Shown: positions 38,801-48,993, counted from the first letter of the stretch. The stretch is 64,000 nt of DNA from an uncultured Bacteroides sp. (GCA_946628545.1 CAMOWU010000005.1:1-64000); one strand, 5' to 3'. The notes: generated by a model not told the origin, from the letters alone. Program-made: numbers and translations.

Positions 38801-39928
38801 TCCGCGGACCACATCGGTGGGTTGTTCGTCTTGCGCCACGTAGTGACCGTAGATGTTGTGGGGGCTGACCAGGGTATATGCCACGCCTGTGCGGTGGCCG
38901 GTCATGAAGATGTTGCCGTGGTGGTCGAAGATGAGGTTGTCGATGCCTCGGCTGAAGAACTGCGGAAAGGGCTCTTTGCGCTCAGGCAGCAGGTAGAAGG
39001 TCTGTGGTTGCTGTTTGTAGTCGCAAAAGCCTACTCCATGACTGGTGGCCACCCACAGGCGGTCGGTGTCGGGACTTTTGGTGATGGAGTAGATGTAGTT
39101 GTTGGCCAGTTCGCTGCCGTTGATGGTGTTTAGTTTGAAATTCTGGAATTGCAGGGGGGTGTCGGTGTCGTAGGGGTTGTCGATGCGGTAGATGCCTTTT
39201 CCCCATGTCCCTACCCATAGGGCATGTTTCTCGTCCATCAAGATGCAGTGGGCTGAGTTGCTGTCGTTGAACTTGGGCATTTCATACCAACTCCCGTCAT
39301 TCGTGTTGTAGCGATACAGGCCTTGGTTCCATGTACCAACCCAAAGGTACCCTCTGTCGTCTTCGTAGATGGCTTTGATGGCGCTGTGGGGGACTTTGGA
39401 GTTGCCTCGCTGGTTGCACATCAGTACGAAATCATCGCCTTCTTTGTCGTACTTGTATAAACCGCCTTCGGTACCTACCCATATATCGTCCTTCCGAGTA
39501 GTATAGAGGCAACCGATGATGTCGCTGTTGTCAAAGTCTTTGAGGTGATACTGGCGAGTCTGGCCTGTGCGCATGTTGATGATGTTGAGGCCGTTGTTGG
39601 TGCCTACCCACAGCATACGGTCTGCTGTTGAAAGTATGCTCAGCACATCGTTGGAGGTGAGCACAGAGGGGGTCATGATGTCGTTCCGATACGCGACATA
39701 GCGGTAGCCATCATAGCGGAAGAGGCCTTCTACTGTGCCGAACCACAGGAACCCGTCGGCGCTTTGGTGGATGGTGTTCACTCCATCATGGGGAAAGGAC
39801 GATGGGGTAGCCAACTGCTGGATTTCGATGTTGTCGATCCAGTAATGCTGGTGGTGCAATGACTGTTCTTGGGCCTGTGTGCTGTGGCATATCATGAAGG
39901 CCAGCAGGAAGATGACGGTCTGTTTCAT
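35819..39928 (-). CDS. Hybrid two-component system regulator (HTCS-2)
   Basis: Reg_prop repeats (SADGFLWFGTVEGLFRYDGYRY), Y_Y_Y, THDLMTPLTIISASMD, GTGIGLSLTRDLV, VLVVEDNDEILAIL, AraC domain. Preferred start MKQTVIFLLAF at 39928. Confidence 0.95.
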   Translation of the reverse strand: MKQTVIFLLAFMICHSTQAQEQSLHHQHYWIDNIEIQQLATPSSFPHDGVNTIHQSADGFLWFGTVEGLFRYDGYRYVAYRNDIMTPSVLTSNDVLSILSTADRMLWVGTNNGLNIINMRTGQTRQYHLKDFDNSDIIGCLYTTRKDDIWVGTEGGLYKYDKEGDDFVLMCNQRGNSKVPHSAIKAIYEDDRGYLWVGTWNQGLYRYNTNDGSWYEMPKFNDSNSAHCILMDEKHALWVGTWGKGIYRIDNPYDTDTPLQFQNFKLNTINGSELANNYIYSITKSPDTDRLWVATSHGVGFCDYKQQPQTFYLLPERKEPFPQFFSRGIDNLIFDHHGNIFMTGHRTGVAYTLVSPHNIYGHYVAQDEQPTDVVRGLAFDSDNNLWLALTHGGAKCIGRDGHSDKTADHLPTSIVTALPDKVNTVFRNSQGLIYFGTQENGIMVYDKTTGTLQTFDKSNTNWLTDNCVYSFAEDKTGNIYVGGWHGLSVIYSNGKGFSLANIDSLDNAHVQRITLASDGSVWLTTRNTGFIHLTGDIHNPHSLHARHYVTPQGSTYRINDAINIVEDKSHRIWACSHNIGLMLYDKTTDDFVCMNRRFNIPTESLYSLETTDDGTLWMATHQSLLSLSVNKDNSINNLNYYTIAGLAHFKGFSNYLSARSLNGELAFAGVAAFATFHPDSLPRATGTDQVTITNIKIAGRNLSDIPMKERKEIMDLLPPFTQKLVLPPDQNNLSIDFSTFNFASTPYTAYAYMLEGYDKEWMYAEQGVNTVNYSNLPPGTYTFRLRGADPQSLWSEQDNRLTIVVLPPLWLRWWALLLYALAAIGIIYASIRYYRSRLMERQQLQIAQMEADKVEELNHKKLQFYTNITHDLMTPLTIISASMDTMQGDGKQVIQNNVNRLMRLLQQILQFRKAETGNLRLMVSKGDIADFCRREIESIQPLMQKKQLHLSIVTSPESVLGYFDADALDKILYNLLSNAAKYNRPMGYVQVSMLQKEDDPRQVVITVKDNGMGIKKDRQSTLFDRFYEGEHRKFNTYGTGIGLSLTRDLVQLHHGEIQFESEEGVGTTFTITLPIDRTAFSEEEIDEQYTLQLSQQENTEEEKDATAPTGTTLSRQTGKVLVVEDNDEILAILQHLLASKYEVVTAYNGQEALEILENETVDLVVTDIMMPVMDGMELLRHIRENTDYTHLPVVMLTAKRDDQDRAESYSAGADAYITKPFNSKVLLSRIENLMERSQATKKELKKKDLVEMTDIDLTSADEEFLKRCIACVQKNIGNFDFDQQQFADQTGTSKSTLYKKLKSLTGMNTSAFIRSIRMKTACEVLEKNPTIRISDLAYSVGYNDPKYFSSCFKKDYGVLPTEYVKSKQQ

Positions 39929-40033
39929 GTAGGTGATGTGAAAAGAGGTGTAACTGGGAGTCTTGACGCTCACAATGCAAAGATGGTGGATTTATAGGTA
40001 AAACACCGAGTTTTTCGGAGGAAAAATACGTCA

Positions 40034-40051
40034 AGGTGGAATTTTCCACCT
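40034..40051. promoter_or_regulatory. Palindrome in the divergent HTCS-2 / GH128 intergenic region
   Basis: aggtggaa-tt-ttccacct, 8-bp arms, flanked by direct TACGTC copies. Confidence 0.35.
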
Positions 40052-40114
40052 CTTTTACGTCTTTTTTTAGTTCAAAGCCAGGCATAAGTTATTAATTTGC
40101 AAAAAACATGAGTT

Positions 40115-42841
40115 ATGGATAAGTATCTTTTTTCCCTTTTCTTATTGCTGTTTGCAACTTCCTCCTTTAGTCAATCGCCAATCCCCTATACCGACCGTCA
40201 TCTCCTTGGCGATCATCCTTTGAAGGCGAATGAGGCGATAGATTTGGATGAAAGCCAGTGGCTCTTCTTCGATGAGGTCAAGCCTAACGACGTCATTGCC
40301 CGCTACCGAAGCCAAATAAGCGTCAATGGCGAGGCTATGGATCCCGATGTCAACTGCAGGGTGCTCATCTACCGCCATGGGGCAGTGGTGGTGCCACAGG
40401 ATGCCAGTTATGTGGCTTTGACGATGTATAGTGGCTTGGACTGCGATGGGGAGAGCGAGGCCATGCAGCAGGGCTTTTACTACAGCAACACCCCACCGGC
40501 AGATGCTCCAGATGACTTGCGGAAGGCGTTGCGGCTCGACAACAAGGTGCGTTCACTGATTCTTCGCCGTGGCTATATGGCCACTTTGGCTACCCATGGC
40601 GATGGCATGGGCTATAGCCGTGTCTTTGTGGCGGATACTGCCGACCTCGTGGTTGAGGCACTGCCTGATCTGCTCAGTGGAAAGGTGTCGTTTGTAAGGG
40701 TGCTTCCCTGGCAGTATGTCAGCAAGAAGGGGTGGGCTGGCAGCAAGTGGGATTCCATGCCCGAGGGACTGAAGTACGTGGAAGAGCAAGCCGACTACAC
40801 CAATTCCACTTGGTACTATAATTGGGGCACTTCTGCCACCTCGACGACCAATCCCAACCGGACAGGAAAGAGTTATAATCAGGAGTTTGTGCCGGAATTG
40901 TGGGGGGCGTCGAGCAATGCCACAAGGATGTATGGTCTGACGGATGTCTGCCATCTGATGGGCTTCAACGAACCCGACCACTCCGAGCAGTCCAACGTCA
41001 GTGTGGAGAAAGCCATAGAATTATGGCCTCGGCTGATGCAGACTGGCATGCGACTTGGTTCTCCTGCCACTACCGACTTCTCATGGCTCTACAATTTCAT
41101 GAATGAATGCCGCAAGCGCAACTACAGGGTGGATTATGTGGTGGTTCATGCCTATTGGGGAGGGCTCAGTGGATTGGAGTGGTACAATCGACTCAAGGAT
41201 GTATATGACCATACCAAACGCCCCATCTGGATCAAGGAATGGAACAACGGAGCCAACTGGACCAAAGAGACATGGCCCGGCGGAACGGCAGAGCAGCAGG
41301 CCAAGCAACTGCGCGACCTCAAGGAAATCCTTACCGTGATGGACACCTGCTCGTTTGTGGAGCGCTACAGCATCTACAACTGGGTGGAGGATAAGCGGGC
41401 CATCATTCTTGGCAGCACGGCTAAACTGACACCGGCTGGCGAGTACTATGCCAGCGACCGGCCCGACTATTTCTTCCGGCACGATCAACAGTTGACGCCT
41501 ACTTATACTACACGCATTCCTCCCGTGCTCTACTATTCTGGAGTGGAGAACGGAAAGGTGCGTCTGAGGTGGACTGATTCCGAAAGTGAGTTCATCCGTA
41601 CATACAGGGTGGAAACCAGTTGCGATGGCATCAACTTCACAACTTCAAAAAACTTCACTTCTCCCGATGAAACCGATGATTTCTCGTGTGAAATTGAATT
41701 CCTGGATGATGAGAGTGAAGTCTTATTCTGCAGATTGGTCTCCACCCCTATGTATGGTTCTGAACAGACTTCCAATGTGGTGAGACTGTATAGACTCGAC
41801 AATGCTGCTACGCTTTCACCGTTCTTCTCGCAGGTACTCATTTCTGAGAACTGGTCAGCGGCGGTTCTGAAGCAAAAATACCCGGTCAAGCCTTGTGTGG
41901 TGCTGGGCACGCCCACCTATCGCAACAAGATGCCCTTGTCCTACCGAGCCAGCCAGGTGAAAGACGATGCCTTCGATTTCAGGCTCACCACTTGGGATTA
42001 CCAAGAATCGCCAGCCATGGCTTATCCCGACACCGTGGCGGTGATGGTGGCTGAGGAAGGCAACTACGACTGGAACGGGATCAAGGTGGAGGTGCGTCAG
42101 GTGCAGTGTGTGCGCGACGTGTGGATGCATGTGGATTTCCAGCTGCCTTTTGTGGAGGTGCCCGTGGTGATACCAACCCAGACGTCGTCCAATCACTCTT
42201 CTTCGGCGTCTGTGCGAGTGCGCAATGTGACAACCACGGGCTTCGACCTCTGGCTCCAGTACGAGGGGCGTCATGCTTTGCCCGATAGCTTGATGGAATC
42301 TGTGGCTTTCGTCGCCCTCAGTCAGGGCAGCACCGTGTATCTCGGCAAGCAGATCACTGTTGGGCTGAGTGGGGAGGCGCTTGTTCAAGACAATCTCCTT
42401 GGTGGCACACGCCTGGACTATGGAACGGCTTTTAAAAATCTCCCTCTCTATTTCGCCGCCATGCAGACCGAAAACGACACCATCACGTCTGTGCTGCGCA
42501 TCAAAAGCCGCGACTTGACTGGCGCCACGCTCATCAAGGACAGAGAGAAAGCGGTCGCACACGAACGGGTGAAAGGAGAACAGGTGGGATGGGTGGTCAT
42601 CGGCGACACCGAGGCTACAGCCATCCACTCTCCGCTTGAATACCGACGGCATATCAATTTCCACGTCTCAACCGACCGTATCACGACGGAGCGTTCTTTC
42701 AGCCATTGCAGCATCATGGACATGAGCGGACGCTTGCTCTTCGAGAAGAACGACAGCCACTTCATCAAGACCGATACTTTGATGAATGGTGTTTATATTG
42801 CCAACATAGATGGACAGGTTGTCAAATTCGAGAAAAAATAG
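40115..42841 (+). CDS. Secreted GH128-like (Asl1-type) glycoside hydrolase with C-terminal extension
   Basis: Signal peptide; LMGFNEPDHSEQSN and RPIWIKEWNNGANW catalytic-like motifs; tail SIMDMSGRLLFEKN...MNGVYIANIDGQVVKFEKK. Confidence 0.85.
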   Translation: MDKYLFSLFLLLFATSSFSQSPIPYTDRHLLGDHPLKANEAIDLDESQWLFFDEVKPNDVIARYRSQISVNGEAMDPDVNCRVLIYRHGAVVVPQDASYVALTMYSGLDCDGESEAMQQGFYYSNTPPADAPDDLRKALRLDNKVRSLILRRGYMATLATHGDGMGYSRVFVADTADLVVEALPDLLSGKVSFVRVLPWQYVSKKGWAGSKWDSMPEGLKYVEEQADYTNSTWYYNWGTSATSTTNPNRTGKSYNQEFVPELWGASSNATRMYGLTDVCHLMGFNEPDHSEQSNVSVEKAIELWPRLMQTGMRLGSPATTDFSWLYNFMNECRKRNYRVDYVVVHAYWGGLSGLEWYNRLKDVYDHTKRPIWIKEWNNGANWTKETWPGGTAEQQAKQLRDLKEILTVMDTCSFVERYSIYNWVEDKRAIILGSTAKLTPAGEYYASDRPDYFFRHDQQLTPTYTTRIPPVLYYSGVENGKVRLRWTDSESEFIRTYRVETSCDGINFTTSKNFTSPDETDDFSCEIEFLDDESEVLFCRLVSTPMYGSEQTSNVVRLYRLDNAATLSPFFSQVLISENWSAAVLKQKYPVKPCVVLGTPTYRNKMPLSYRASQVKDDAFDFRLTTWDYQESPAMAYPDTVAVMVAEEGNYDWNGIKVEVRQVQCVRDVWMHVDFQLPFVEVPVVIPTQTSSNHSSSASVRVRNVTTTGFDLWLQYEGRHALPDSLMESVAFVALSQGSTVYLGKQITVGLSGEALVQDNLLGGTRLDYGTAFKNLPLYFAAMQTENDTITSVLRIKSRDLTGATLIKDREKAVAHERVKGEQVGWVVIGDTEATAIHSPLEYRRHINFHVSTDRITTERSFSHCSIMDMSGRLLFEKNDSHFIKTDTLMNGVYIANIDGQVVKFEKK

Positions 42842-42892
42842 GGCCACACTATTTTTCATGCACTTCATTCGTCCGATATCATCGTTTTTTTG

Positions 42893-42900
42893 TATCTTTG
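42893..42900 (+). promoter_or_regulatory. Candidate -7 element TATCTTTG upstream of cotH-like gene
   Basis: ttttttTGTATCTTTG, 40 nt before the ATG at 42940. Confidence 0.45.
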
Positions 42901-42939
42901 TCACTTGATTACTACAACTCCTAATTAACGATTTAGAAT

Positions 42940-44970
42940 ATGAAAAGACATCGCCCTATAATCGTCCTCGTATTGTTGCTTTTGCACTTCCTATCTGCCC
43001 AAGCACAAGGCTCTTACAGCAGGATCACCAACCTGCCCAGTGTGTATGTCTCCACCTTCGATGGCTTCGGCATCACCAGCAAAACGACCTATAAATACTG
43101 CAAGTTGGTCTATGTGGATGAGCAGGACCAAGTCACCCATTACGACTCGGTGGAGATCCGTGGTCGTGGCAACTCCACGTGGAACATGAGCAAGAAACCC
43201 TATCGTATCAAGTTGCATCAGAAGGAGCGATTCCTTGGTGAAGGCAAGGCCAACACGAAGAAATGGACCCTTCTGGCCAATGCAGGCGACAAGACGCTGA
43301 TACGAAATGCTGTCACCAGTGCCATGGGCGAGTTTCTTGGCATGTATTTCAACCCAGCCTACAAGTTTGTCGATCTCAATGTCAATGGCAGTTATTATGG
43401 CAACTACCAGATCAGCGACCAGGTGGATGTGAGGAAGTACCGCGTGCACGTGAAGGAGCAGGACTATCCCCTCACGGATGAAAGCAACATTACGGGTGGA
43501 TACCTTCTTGAAGCCGATGGATTCAAGGATGGCAACTGCTTCACCACCTCCACCTACAGTGTGCCCATACGCATACACTATCCCGATGAGGATGAGATCG
43601 CTTACGAACAGAATGAATATATCCGTCAGTACATGAGGGATTTTGAGAGGGTGTTGCGCAGCGACGACTTCACAGATCCAGAGCATGGCTATCGTCGTTG
43701 GGTCGATTCCACCTCGCTCGCCAACTGGTATATCGCCACCGAAGTCAGCGCCAATATCGACGGTTTCTACAGCACATACTTCTACAAGGACCGCGACGAC
43801 TCCCTCCTCTATTGGGGACCTTTATGGGACTACGATATCGCCTACGGCAACGACACACGCAAAGGCGATACCAGCCGTAGGATGATGACCGATGTGGGAT
43901 ATGGACAGGTCGCTCTCTGGATCAACCGCATGTGGGACGACCCATGGTTCTCCAAACTCATCAACCGCCGTTTTCATGAGGCGCTGGATGCTGGACTGGA
44001 AGAACACCTGATGCACACCATCGACTCTTTGGTCACATTGCTGGATCGTTCGCAGGCGAGAAACTACCAGAAATGGGGTATCAACAACAAGATGTATCAC
44101 GAACGTGTGCTTTATTCGTCGTATGATCAGTATGTCAGAGACCTCAAGTCATTCATCACCGTACATATCGACTACCTGGAGGAAGCTTTTGCCGACAAGC
44201 AACCAGTGGAACCCACTCCTCCCTTCAAACCTGGCAATTTCTACTACCGACTCATCAATGCCGCCAATGCCAAGGCCATCGATGTCTATGGCCAATATGA
44301 GGAATCTGGAAGCCGTATCTGCCTGTGGGACAACTTAGCCGATCGACTGAGCGAACAATGGGAAATACTGCCTGTTGACGAACATTATTTCATGCTCATC
44401 AACCGATTCAACCAACTGGCACTCAACGACCCCACCGAAGGAACGGCCACTGCCACTACCAACACAGGAGCCCGACTCAATGTGGAGGAACCCGATGAAG
44501 AGAACCCGCGGCAGCACTGGTATTTCACACCACAGGGCACAGCAGGCTACTACAACCTCACCAACCGCTACACAGATCATACCGCCAACCTCTCAGGAGG
44601 AAGCTCGTCGAATGGCACTAGCATCATCAGCTATACCACCGACGACCGCAACACCAGCAGCACCAACAGGCTATGGTATATCATCGCTGACGAGGAAATT
44701 ATAGAGCCTTATGTCAATGGCATCGACGATATGTCCATAGAACCTGAGGAATACGCACTGGCCTATGATCCACAGACACAGACCCTGCATTTCGGAAGCG
44801 CGACACCCGACCAACTGACCTTCATGGTCAATGTCTATAGCCTCAGTGGAATGAAGGTGGCGCAGTTCCGGGCCGACGAGCGTTGCTCCATTTCCCATCT
44901 GCCTTCAGCCACTTATGTCATCTCATGGACCGTCGGCGGAAAGACACGGTCTGCCAAGGTGAAAAAATAA
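42940..44970 (+). CDS. CotH-family kinase-like protein with ricin-type domain and C-terminal tail
   Basis: EIRGRGNSTWNMSKKPYRIKL, KKWTLLANAGDKTLIRNAV, LLYWGPLWDYDIAYGND; ricin-like region YRLINAANAKAIDVYG...; tail VNVYSLSGMKVAQF...KVKK. Confidence 0.9.
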   Translation: MKRHRPIIVLVLLLLHFLSAQAQGSYSRITNLPSVYVSTFDGFGITSKTTYKYCKLVYVDEQDQVTHYDSVEIRGRGNSTWNMSKKPYRIKLHQKERFLGEGKANTKKWTLLANAGDKTLIRNAVTSAMGEFLGMYFNPAYKFVDLNVNGSYYGNYQISDQVDVRKYRVHVKEQDYPLTDESNITGGYLLEADGFKDGNCFTTSTYSVPIRIHYPDEDEIAYEQNEYIRQYMRDFERVLRSDDFTDPEHGYRRWVDSTSLANWYIATEVSANIDGFYSTYFYKDRDDSLLYWGPLWDYDIAYGNDTRKGDTSRRMMTDVGYGQVALWINRMWDDPWFSKLINRRFHEALDAGLEEHLMHTIDSLVTLLDRSQARNYQKWGINNKMYHERVLYSSYDQYVRDLKSFITVHIDYLEEAFADKQPVEPTPPFKPGNFYYRLINAANAKAIDVYGQYEESGSRICLWDNLADRLSEQWEILPVDEHYFMLINRFNQLALNDPTEGTATATTNTGARLNVEEPDEENPRQHWYFTPQGTAGYYNLTNRYTDHTANLSGGSSSNGTSIISYTTDDRNTSSTNRLWYIIADEEIIEPYVNGIDDMSIEPEEYALAYDPQTQTLHFGSATPDQLTFMVNVYSLSGMKVAQFRADERCSISHLPSATYVISWTVGGKTRSAKVKK

Positions 44971-44979
44971 AAATGATGG

Positions 44980-45021
44980 AATTGCTCGATTTTTCGATAT
45001 GACACGAAAAATCGAGCAATT
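44980..45021 (+). terminator. Strong hairpin after cotH-like gene
   Basis: aattgctcgatttttcg (44980-44996) / cgaaaaatcgagcaatt (45005-45021): 17-bp perfect stem; no T-run after it on +. Confidence 0.6.
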
Positions 45022-45180
45022 TCGACTATAAATGGCTTGTTGAATGATAATTCGACCTCAAACAATGATTTTTGGAGTATGTACTTTGTTTTTTCATTTA
45101 ATTTTGCAACTGAACAACACTATATACAACCAACATATACAACCAACGCTATCAACAATTAACTTAATACAAACACATCG

Positions 45181-48100
45181 ATGAAACAAAAACTACTTTT
45201 CTTGTTGGTTTGCTTGACTGGGTTCCTCACTGCTGGAGCCCAGAAGTATGTCTATGAGATTGGCGATGAAGTCGTCACATCCACGGGCAAGTACATCGTC
45301 AAGGGATCCAACATCATCTCGAACCCATCGTTCGATGATGGTACCACAGGATGGATCGCTGGAGATGGATCAGACCTCAGCGACAGTTATTTTGATGTGC
45401 CTGCCACAGGTGGCGCCGACGGTGGCGCTTATCTCAAGGCATTGGGAGGTGCAGGATCGGGCAGTAACAAGTCCATCAGAACCAGTTTCCCCATCAACGC
45501 AGGAAAGACCTATCTTTTCAGTTGCTGGGCACACCGCACGAACAATGCTGGCAACGTTCAGTACAGCACTTTGCATCTTGCCAGCAGCGACCGTGGCACC
45601 GACAGTCAGATTGCCACTATCAATTATGTGCAGAACCAATGGACTCAGACCGAAACCATCTTTGAGGCAGGTGAATACACTTTCCTCACCGTCAATTTCA
45701 GATGGCTCGATTCGGCCTCTTCTTTCGACTGCTTCACTCTTGTGGAGGTGGAATCGAGTGGCGAAGTCATGACCGACAGACTCTCCGAGGCCATCTCTGC
45801 TGCCGAGTCCCGACTCGAGAGCACAGAGGAAGGCAACGAGGCAGGTCAGTTCACCACTGAGATTCGACAGGCCTTGCAGGCCGCCATTGATGCCGCCAAG
45901 GCTGTGCTTGCCGCAGCAGCCTCACAGGAGGCGGTGAACCAGGCTGTGACCGACCTCAATGCCGCTGTTTCTGTCTATAACAAGAATATCAACCCGCCTT
46001 TCAAGGTTGGCAAGCAGTATATGTTCCTGCTCTATCCCAACCAGGAGGTGGCGCTCTCATCGGGTGGCGATGGCGGCACAGTGAAAGTGCAGCCTCTGGA
46101 TGAAGACGACATGACACAGGTCTTCACCTTTGAACCTGTTCCTGAAGGAGCCGCTGCCGATGGTTACAACATGAAGGACGGAAATGGCAACTACGTTTAT
46201 CGTTCTGGTTCCTGGGACACCAAAGCACGTGCAGAACAAGACCTCACCAACGCGGTGGCCATCTTCACCGTTATCGACCGTGGCTCTTACGTACAGATCC
46301 ATAGCGAGCAGTACGACAATGTGATGGGTGTGGACAACACCACTCCTGGTAGCGCAGTCTATTCCAACAAGGGGGGAACTGGAGAGAAAAACCGATGGAT
46401 CCTCAAGGAATACGTTCCTGCCGACCAGCGCGATGCGGAATACAACTTCAACAACCTGCTCAACAAGGCTAAGGGGGAACTCAATGCCATCTCATCAAGT
46501 GCCATAGGCAATGGACTCTTCCAATACTCCAAGTCCGCCTACGACACCTATGCAGCCGCTATCGAAGCCAGCCAGCAGATGACCGACTTCGTGGCTGCAA
46601 AAGACTACCTGCAGGCTGCCATGGATGAGTTTGCCGCCAATGCTGTGAACAAACCCAACCCAGACGCTGAGTATGTCATCACCCAGGCGTCGGGTTCCCA
46701 TATTGGTTATCTGGAAGACAACACGCATGGTGTGCTCAGCGATCAGAGTGAGACCTTCAAGATTGTTGCCGCTGAAGCTGCCGGCGCCTACTACCTGCAG
46801 CATGTGGCAACAGGCAAGTATCTCGCCAAGTCGGGTTCCAGCGCATGGGACACCACTTGGGAGGAAGAAACTGGCAACAACACCGCACAATGGGCCATTG
46901 CCCAGTATGGCGAGGGACTTTATACCATACAGAACCTCAACAACAAGGGGTATCTCGGCAGCGATGCCACCACCGCTGGATCATCGCTCTATTGCGACAA
47001 GGCTGCCAGTGCCGACAACTCGCACTGGATGATTGTCGAGAACTCCGTTTCGGGAATTGTCGATGGAGCCATTGAGAAAGCCGAACAACTCTTGGCCAAC
47101 ACTGAGATAGGTACTGAGTATTACCAAGTGCCGCAGTCGGCTGCCGACGCTTTGAAGGCCGCCATCGAGAAGGCCAAGACCGACAAGCAGACGGCTACTA
47201 CCGAAACGGCTTCAAAGATTGTGGCCGACCTCAACGAAGCCATGAGCATCTTCCGCAACTCTTTCAATCCTATGGGCGACTTCGATACCGAACTCACCTA
47301 TTATATTCAGCACTATGGCGGGGCTGTGCTCACTGCCGTAGAGAGCGGCAATGCCACCATCACCACCTTGGTGGAGGAAGGCAAACCCTCCGATGCACAG
47401 AAGATGTACCTGGAGAAGACGGGCAGCGGCTACTATGTGAAGAGCGTGGCCAATGAGACTTACCTCGCTGTCAGCGGCACCTACGACACCCGTTGGATCA
47501 GTACCCCCGACGAGACCTGCCTCTTCAATATCGTTCAGCTTTCCGGCAAATACCTCGGTCTGTACAACGTCAGCAAGGGCACTTACTTCGGTACGGATGC
47601 CACAGCCAGCGGCAATAAGGTATATTCCGACAAGGCTGCTGTGGAAAACTCCTACTGGCTCGTCATCACTTATCAAGACCTCGACCGCACCCTCTTCAAT
47701 GAGGCTGTCGAAGCCGCTCAGACCTACGCCGAGAGCATGGTGGAAGGCTACAAGGTGGGTGAGTACATGCCCGACGTGATTGCCGAGTATGCAGAAGTCG
47801 TCGCCTCGGCACAGGCTGCCAGCAAGAAGGCTGCCGACCAAGAGACGCTCAACCAGATGGCTGCCGACCTCAAGGCGTCTATCGAGACTTATACCGACAA
47901 GGCCAACAAAGAGGACCGCGCTCCAGAATACCTTGCGATCATCATCGCACAGGCAGAGGCAGAAGCCGCTGCAGTCACAGTAGGTGTTGACAAGGACCAG
48001 TACCAGCAGGCAGTGCTCGACGCCTTCACCGCAGCCATTGGCAGTGCAAAGATCTCATCGAATGCCGAGAAAGCCATTGCTGACCTCAATGAAGCCCGTG

Positions 48101-48966
48101 AAACCTTCAAGAACGGTGCCAATACGGTTGACCGCAGTGCACTGAAGAGTGTCATAGCAACAGCGGAGGCAACTATAGCAGCAGCCGTGGTGGGCGATGC
48201 CAATGGCAACTATCCACAGGCAGCACTCGATGCCTACAAGGCAGCATTGGCTGAGGGACAGTCGGTCTATGGCGACATCCAGAAGACCCAGGACGAGGTG
48301 GCTCAGGCAGCAGAGGCACTCACCGCTGCCGCTACTGACTTCGCCGCACAGAAAGTGGTGATCGACTATGCCCTGCTGAAAGAGACAATCACAACAGCGC
48401 AGAAAACCATCAGCGACAACGCGCCGTTCAAGGGTGAGGGACCTGGTACGTATCCCGAGTCGGCATTTACCGCTCTCCAGCAAGCCATCGACAAGGCGCA
48501 GACATTCGTAGGCTCCGCTACAGCCAACCAGCAGGCAGTGGATGCCGCAGCTGATGAACTGGTTGAGGCCATCGACGCTTTTGATGCCTCTTTCGTTCCT
48601 GTTGACTATTCCGAACTCGAGGCGCTCCTCGAAGCAGCGAAGAAAGCCCTGGAAGACTGCCGCTCATTCATGGCAGCCGATGATATAGAGGAACTTGAAT
48701 ACGCCATCGGAGTAGGTGAGGAGGCCATGAAGTCTCGCTTGCAGTCCGACGTGAACCGTGCCGTGAAGATCCTCAACCGCGACTATGAGCTCTTCAACTC
48801 CATTGCCACAGCCATTGATGTCATCATGACTGGCAACACGTATGAGGGAGCAAAACTCTACAGCCTCAACGGCGCAATCGTCAGTGGGGTGCCGCAGAAG
48901 GGTGTTTATATCATCCAGATGGGCATGAATGGCAAAATCATCACCAAGAAGATCATGGTGAAATAA
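45181..48966 (+). CDS. Secreted multidomain protein: CBM-like, ricin-like and FIVAR-type helical repeats, C-terminal tail
   Basis: Signal peptide MKQKLLFLLVCLTGFLTAGAQ; ISNPSFDDGTTGW CBM-like; Ala-rich helical repeats; three ricin-like blocks; tail AKLYSLNGAIVSGVPQKGVYIIQMGMNGKIITKKIMVK. Confidence 0.85.
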   Translation: MKQKLLFLLVCLTGFLTAGAQKYVYEIGDEVVTSTGKYIVKGSNIISNPSFDDGTTGWIAGDGSDLSDSYFDVPATGGADGGAYLKALGGAGSGSNKSIRTSFPINAGKTYLFSCWAHRTNNAGNVQYSTLHLASSDRGTDSQIATINYVQNQWTQTETIFEAGEYTFLTVNFRWLDSASSFDCFTLVEVESSGEVMTDRLSEAISAAESRLESTEEGNEAGQFTTEIRQALQAAIDAAKAVLAAAASQEAVNQAVTDLNAAVSVYNKNINPPFKVGKQYMFLLYPNQEVALSSGGDGGTVKVQPLDEDDMTQVFTFEPVPEGAAADGYNMKDGNGNYVYRSGSWDTKARAEQDLTNAVAIFTVIDRGSYVQIHSEQYDNVMGVDNTTPGSAVYSNKGGTGEKNRWILKEYVPADQRDAEYNFNNLLNKAKGELNAISSSAIGNGLFQYSKSAYDTYAAAIEASQQMTDFVAAKDYLQAAMDEFAANAVNKPNPDAEYVITQASGSHIGYLEDNTHGVLSDQSETFKIVAAEAAGAYYLQHVATGKYLAKSGSSAWDTTWEEETGNNTAQWAIAQYGEGLYTIQNLNNKGYLGSDATTAGSSLYCDKAASADNSHWMIVENSVSGIVDGAIEKAEQLLANTEIGTEYYQVPQSAADALKAAIEKAKTDKQTATTETASKIVADLNEAMSIFRNSFNPMGDFDTELTYYIQHYGGAVLTAVESGNATITTLVEEGKPSDAQKMYLEKTGSGYYVKSVANETYLAVSGTYDTRWISTPDETCLFNIVQLSGKYLGLYNVSKGTYFGTDATASGNKVYSDKAAVENSYWLVITYQDLDRTLFNEAVEAAQTYAESMVEGYKVGEYMPDVIAEYAEVVASAQAASKKAADQETLNQMAADLKASIETYTDKANKEDRAPEYLAIIIAQAEAEAAAVTVGVDKDQYQQAVLDAFTAAIGSAKISSNAEKAIADLNEARETFKNGANTVDRSALKSVIATAEATIAAAVVGDANGNYPQAALDAYKAALAEGQSVYGDIQKTQDEVAQAAEALTAAATDFAAQKVVIDYALLKETITTAQKTISDNAPFKGEGPGTYPESAFTALQQAIDKAQTFVGSATANQQAVDAAADELVEAIDAFDASFVPVDYSELEALLEAAKKALEDCRSFMAADDIEELEYAIGVGEEAMKSRLQSDVNRAVKILNRDYELFNSIATAIDVIMTGNTYEGAKLYSLNGAIVSGVPQKGVYIIQMGMNGKIITKKIMVK

Positions 48967-48993
48967 CTTGACAAGAAAAAAACAAGATAAGTT

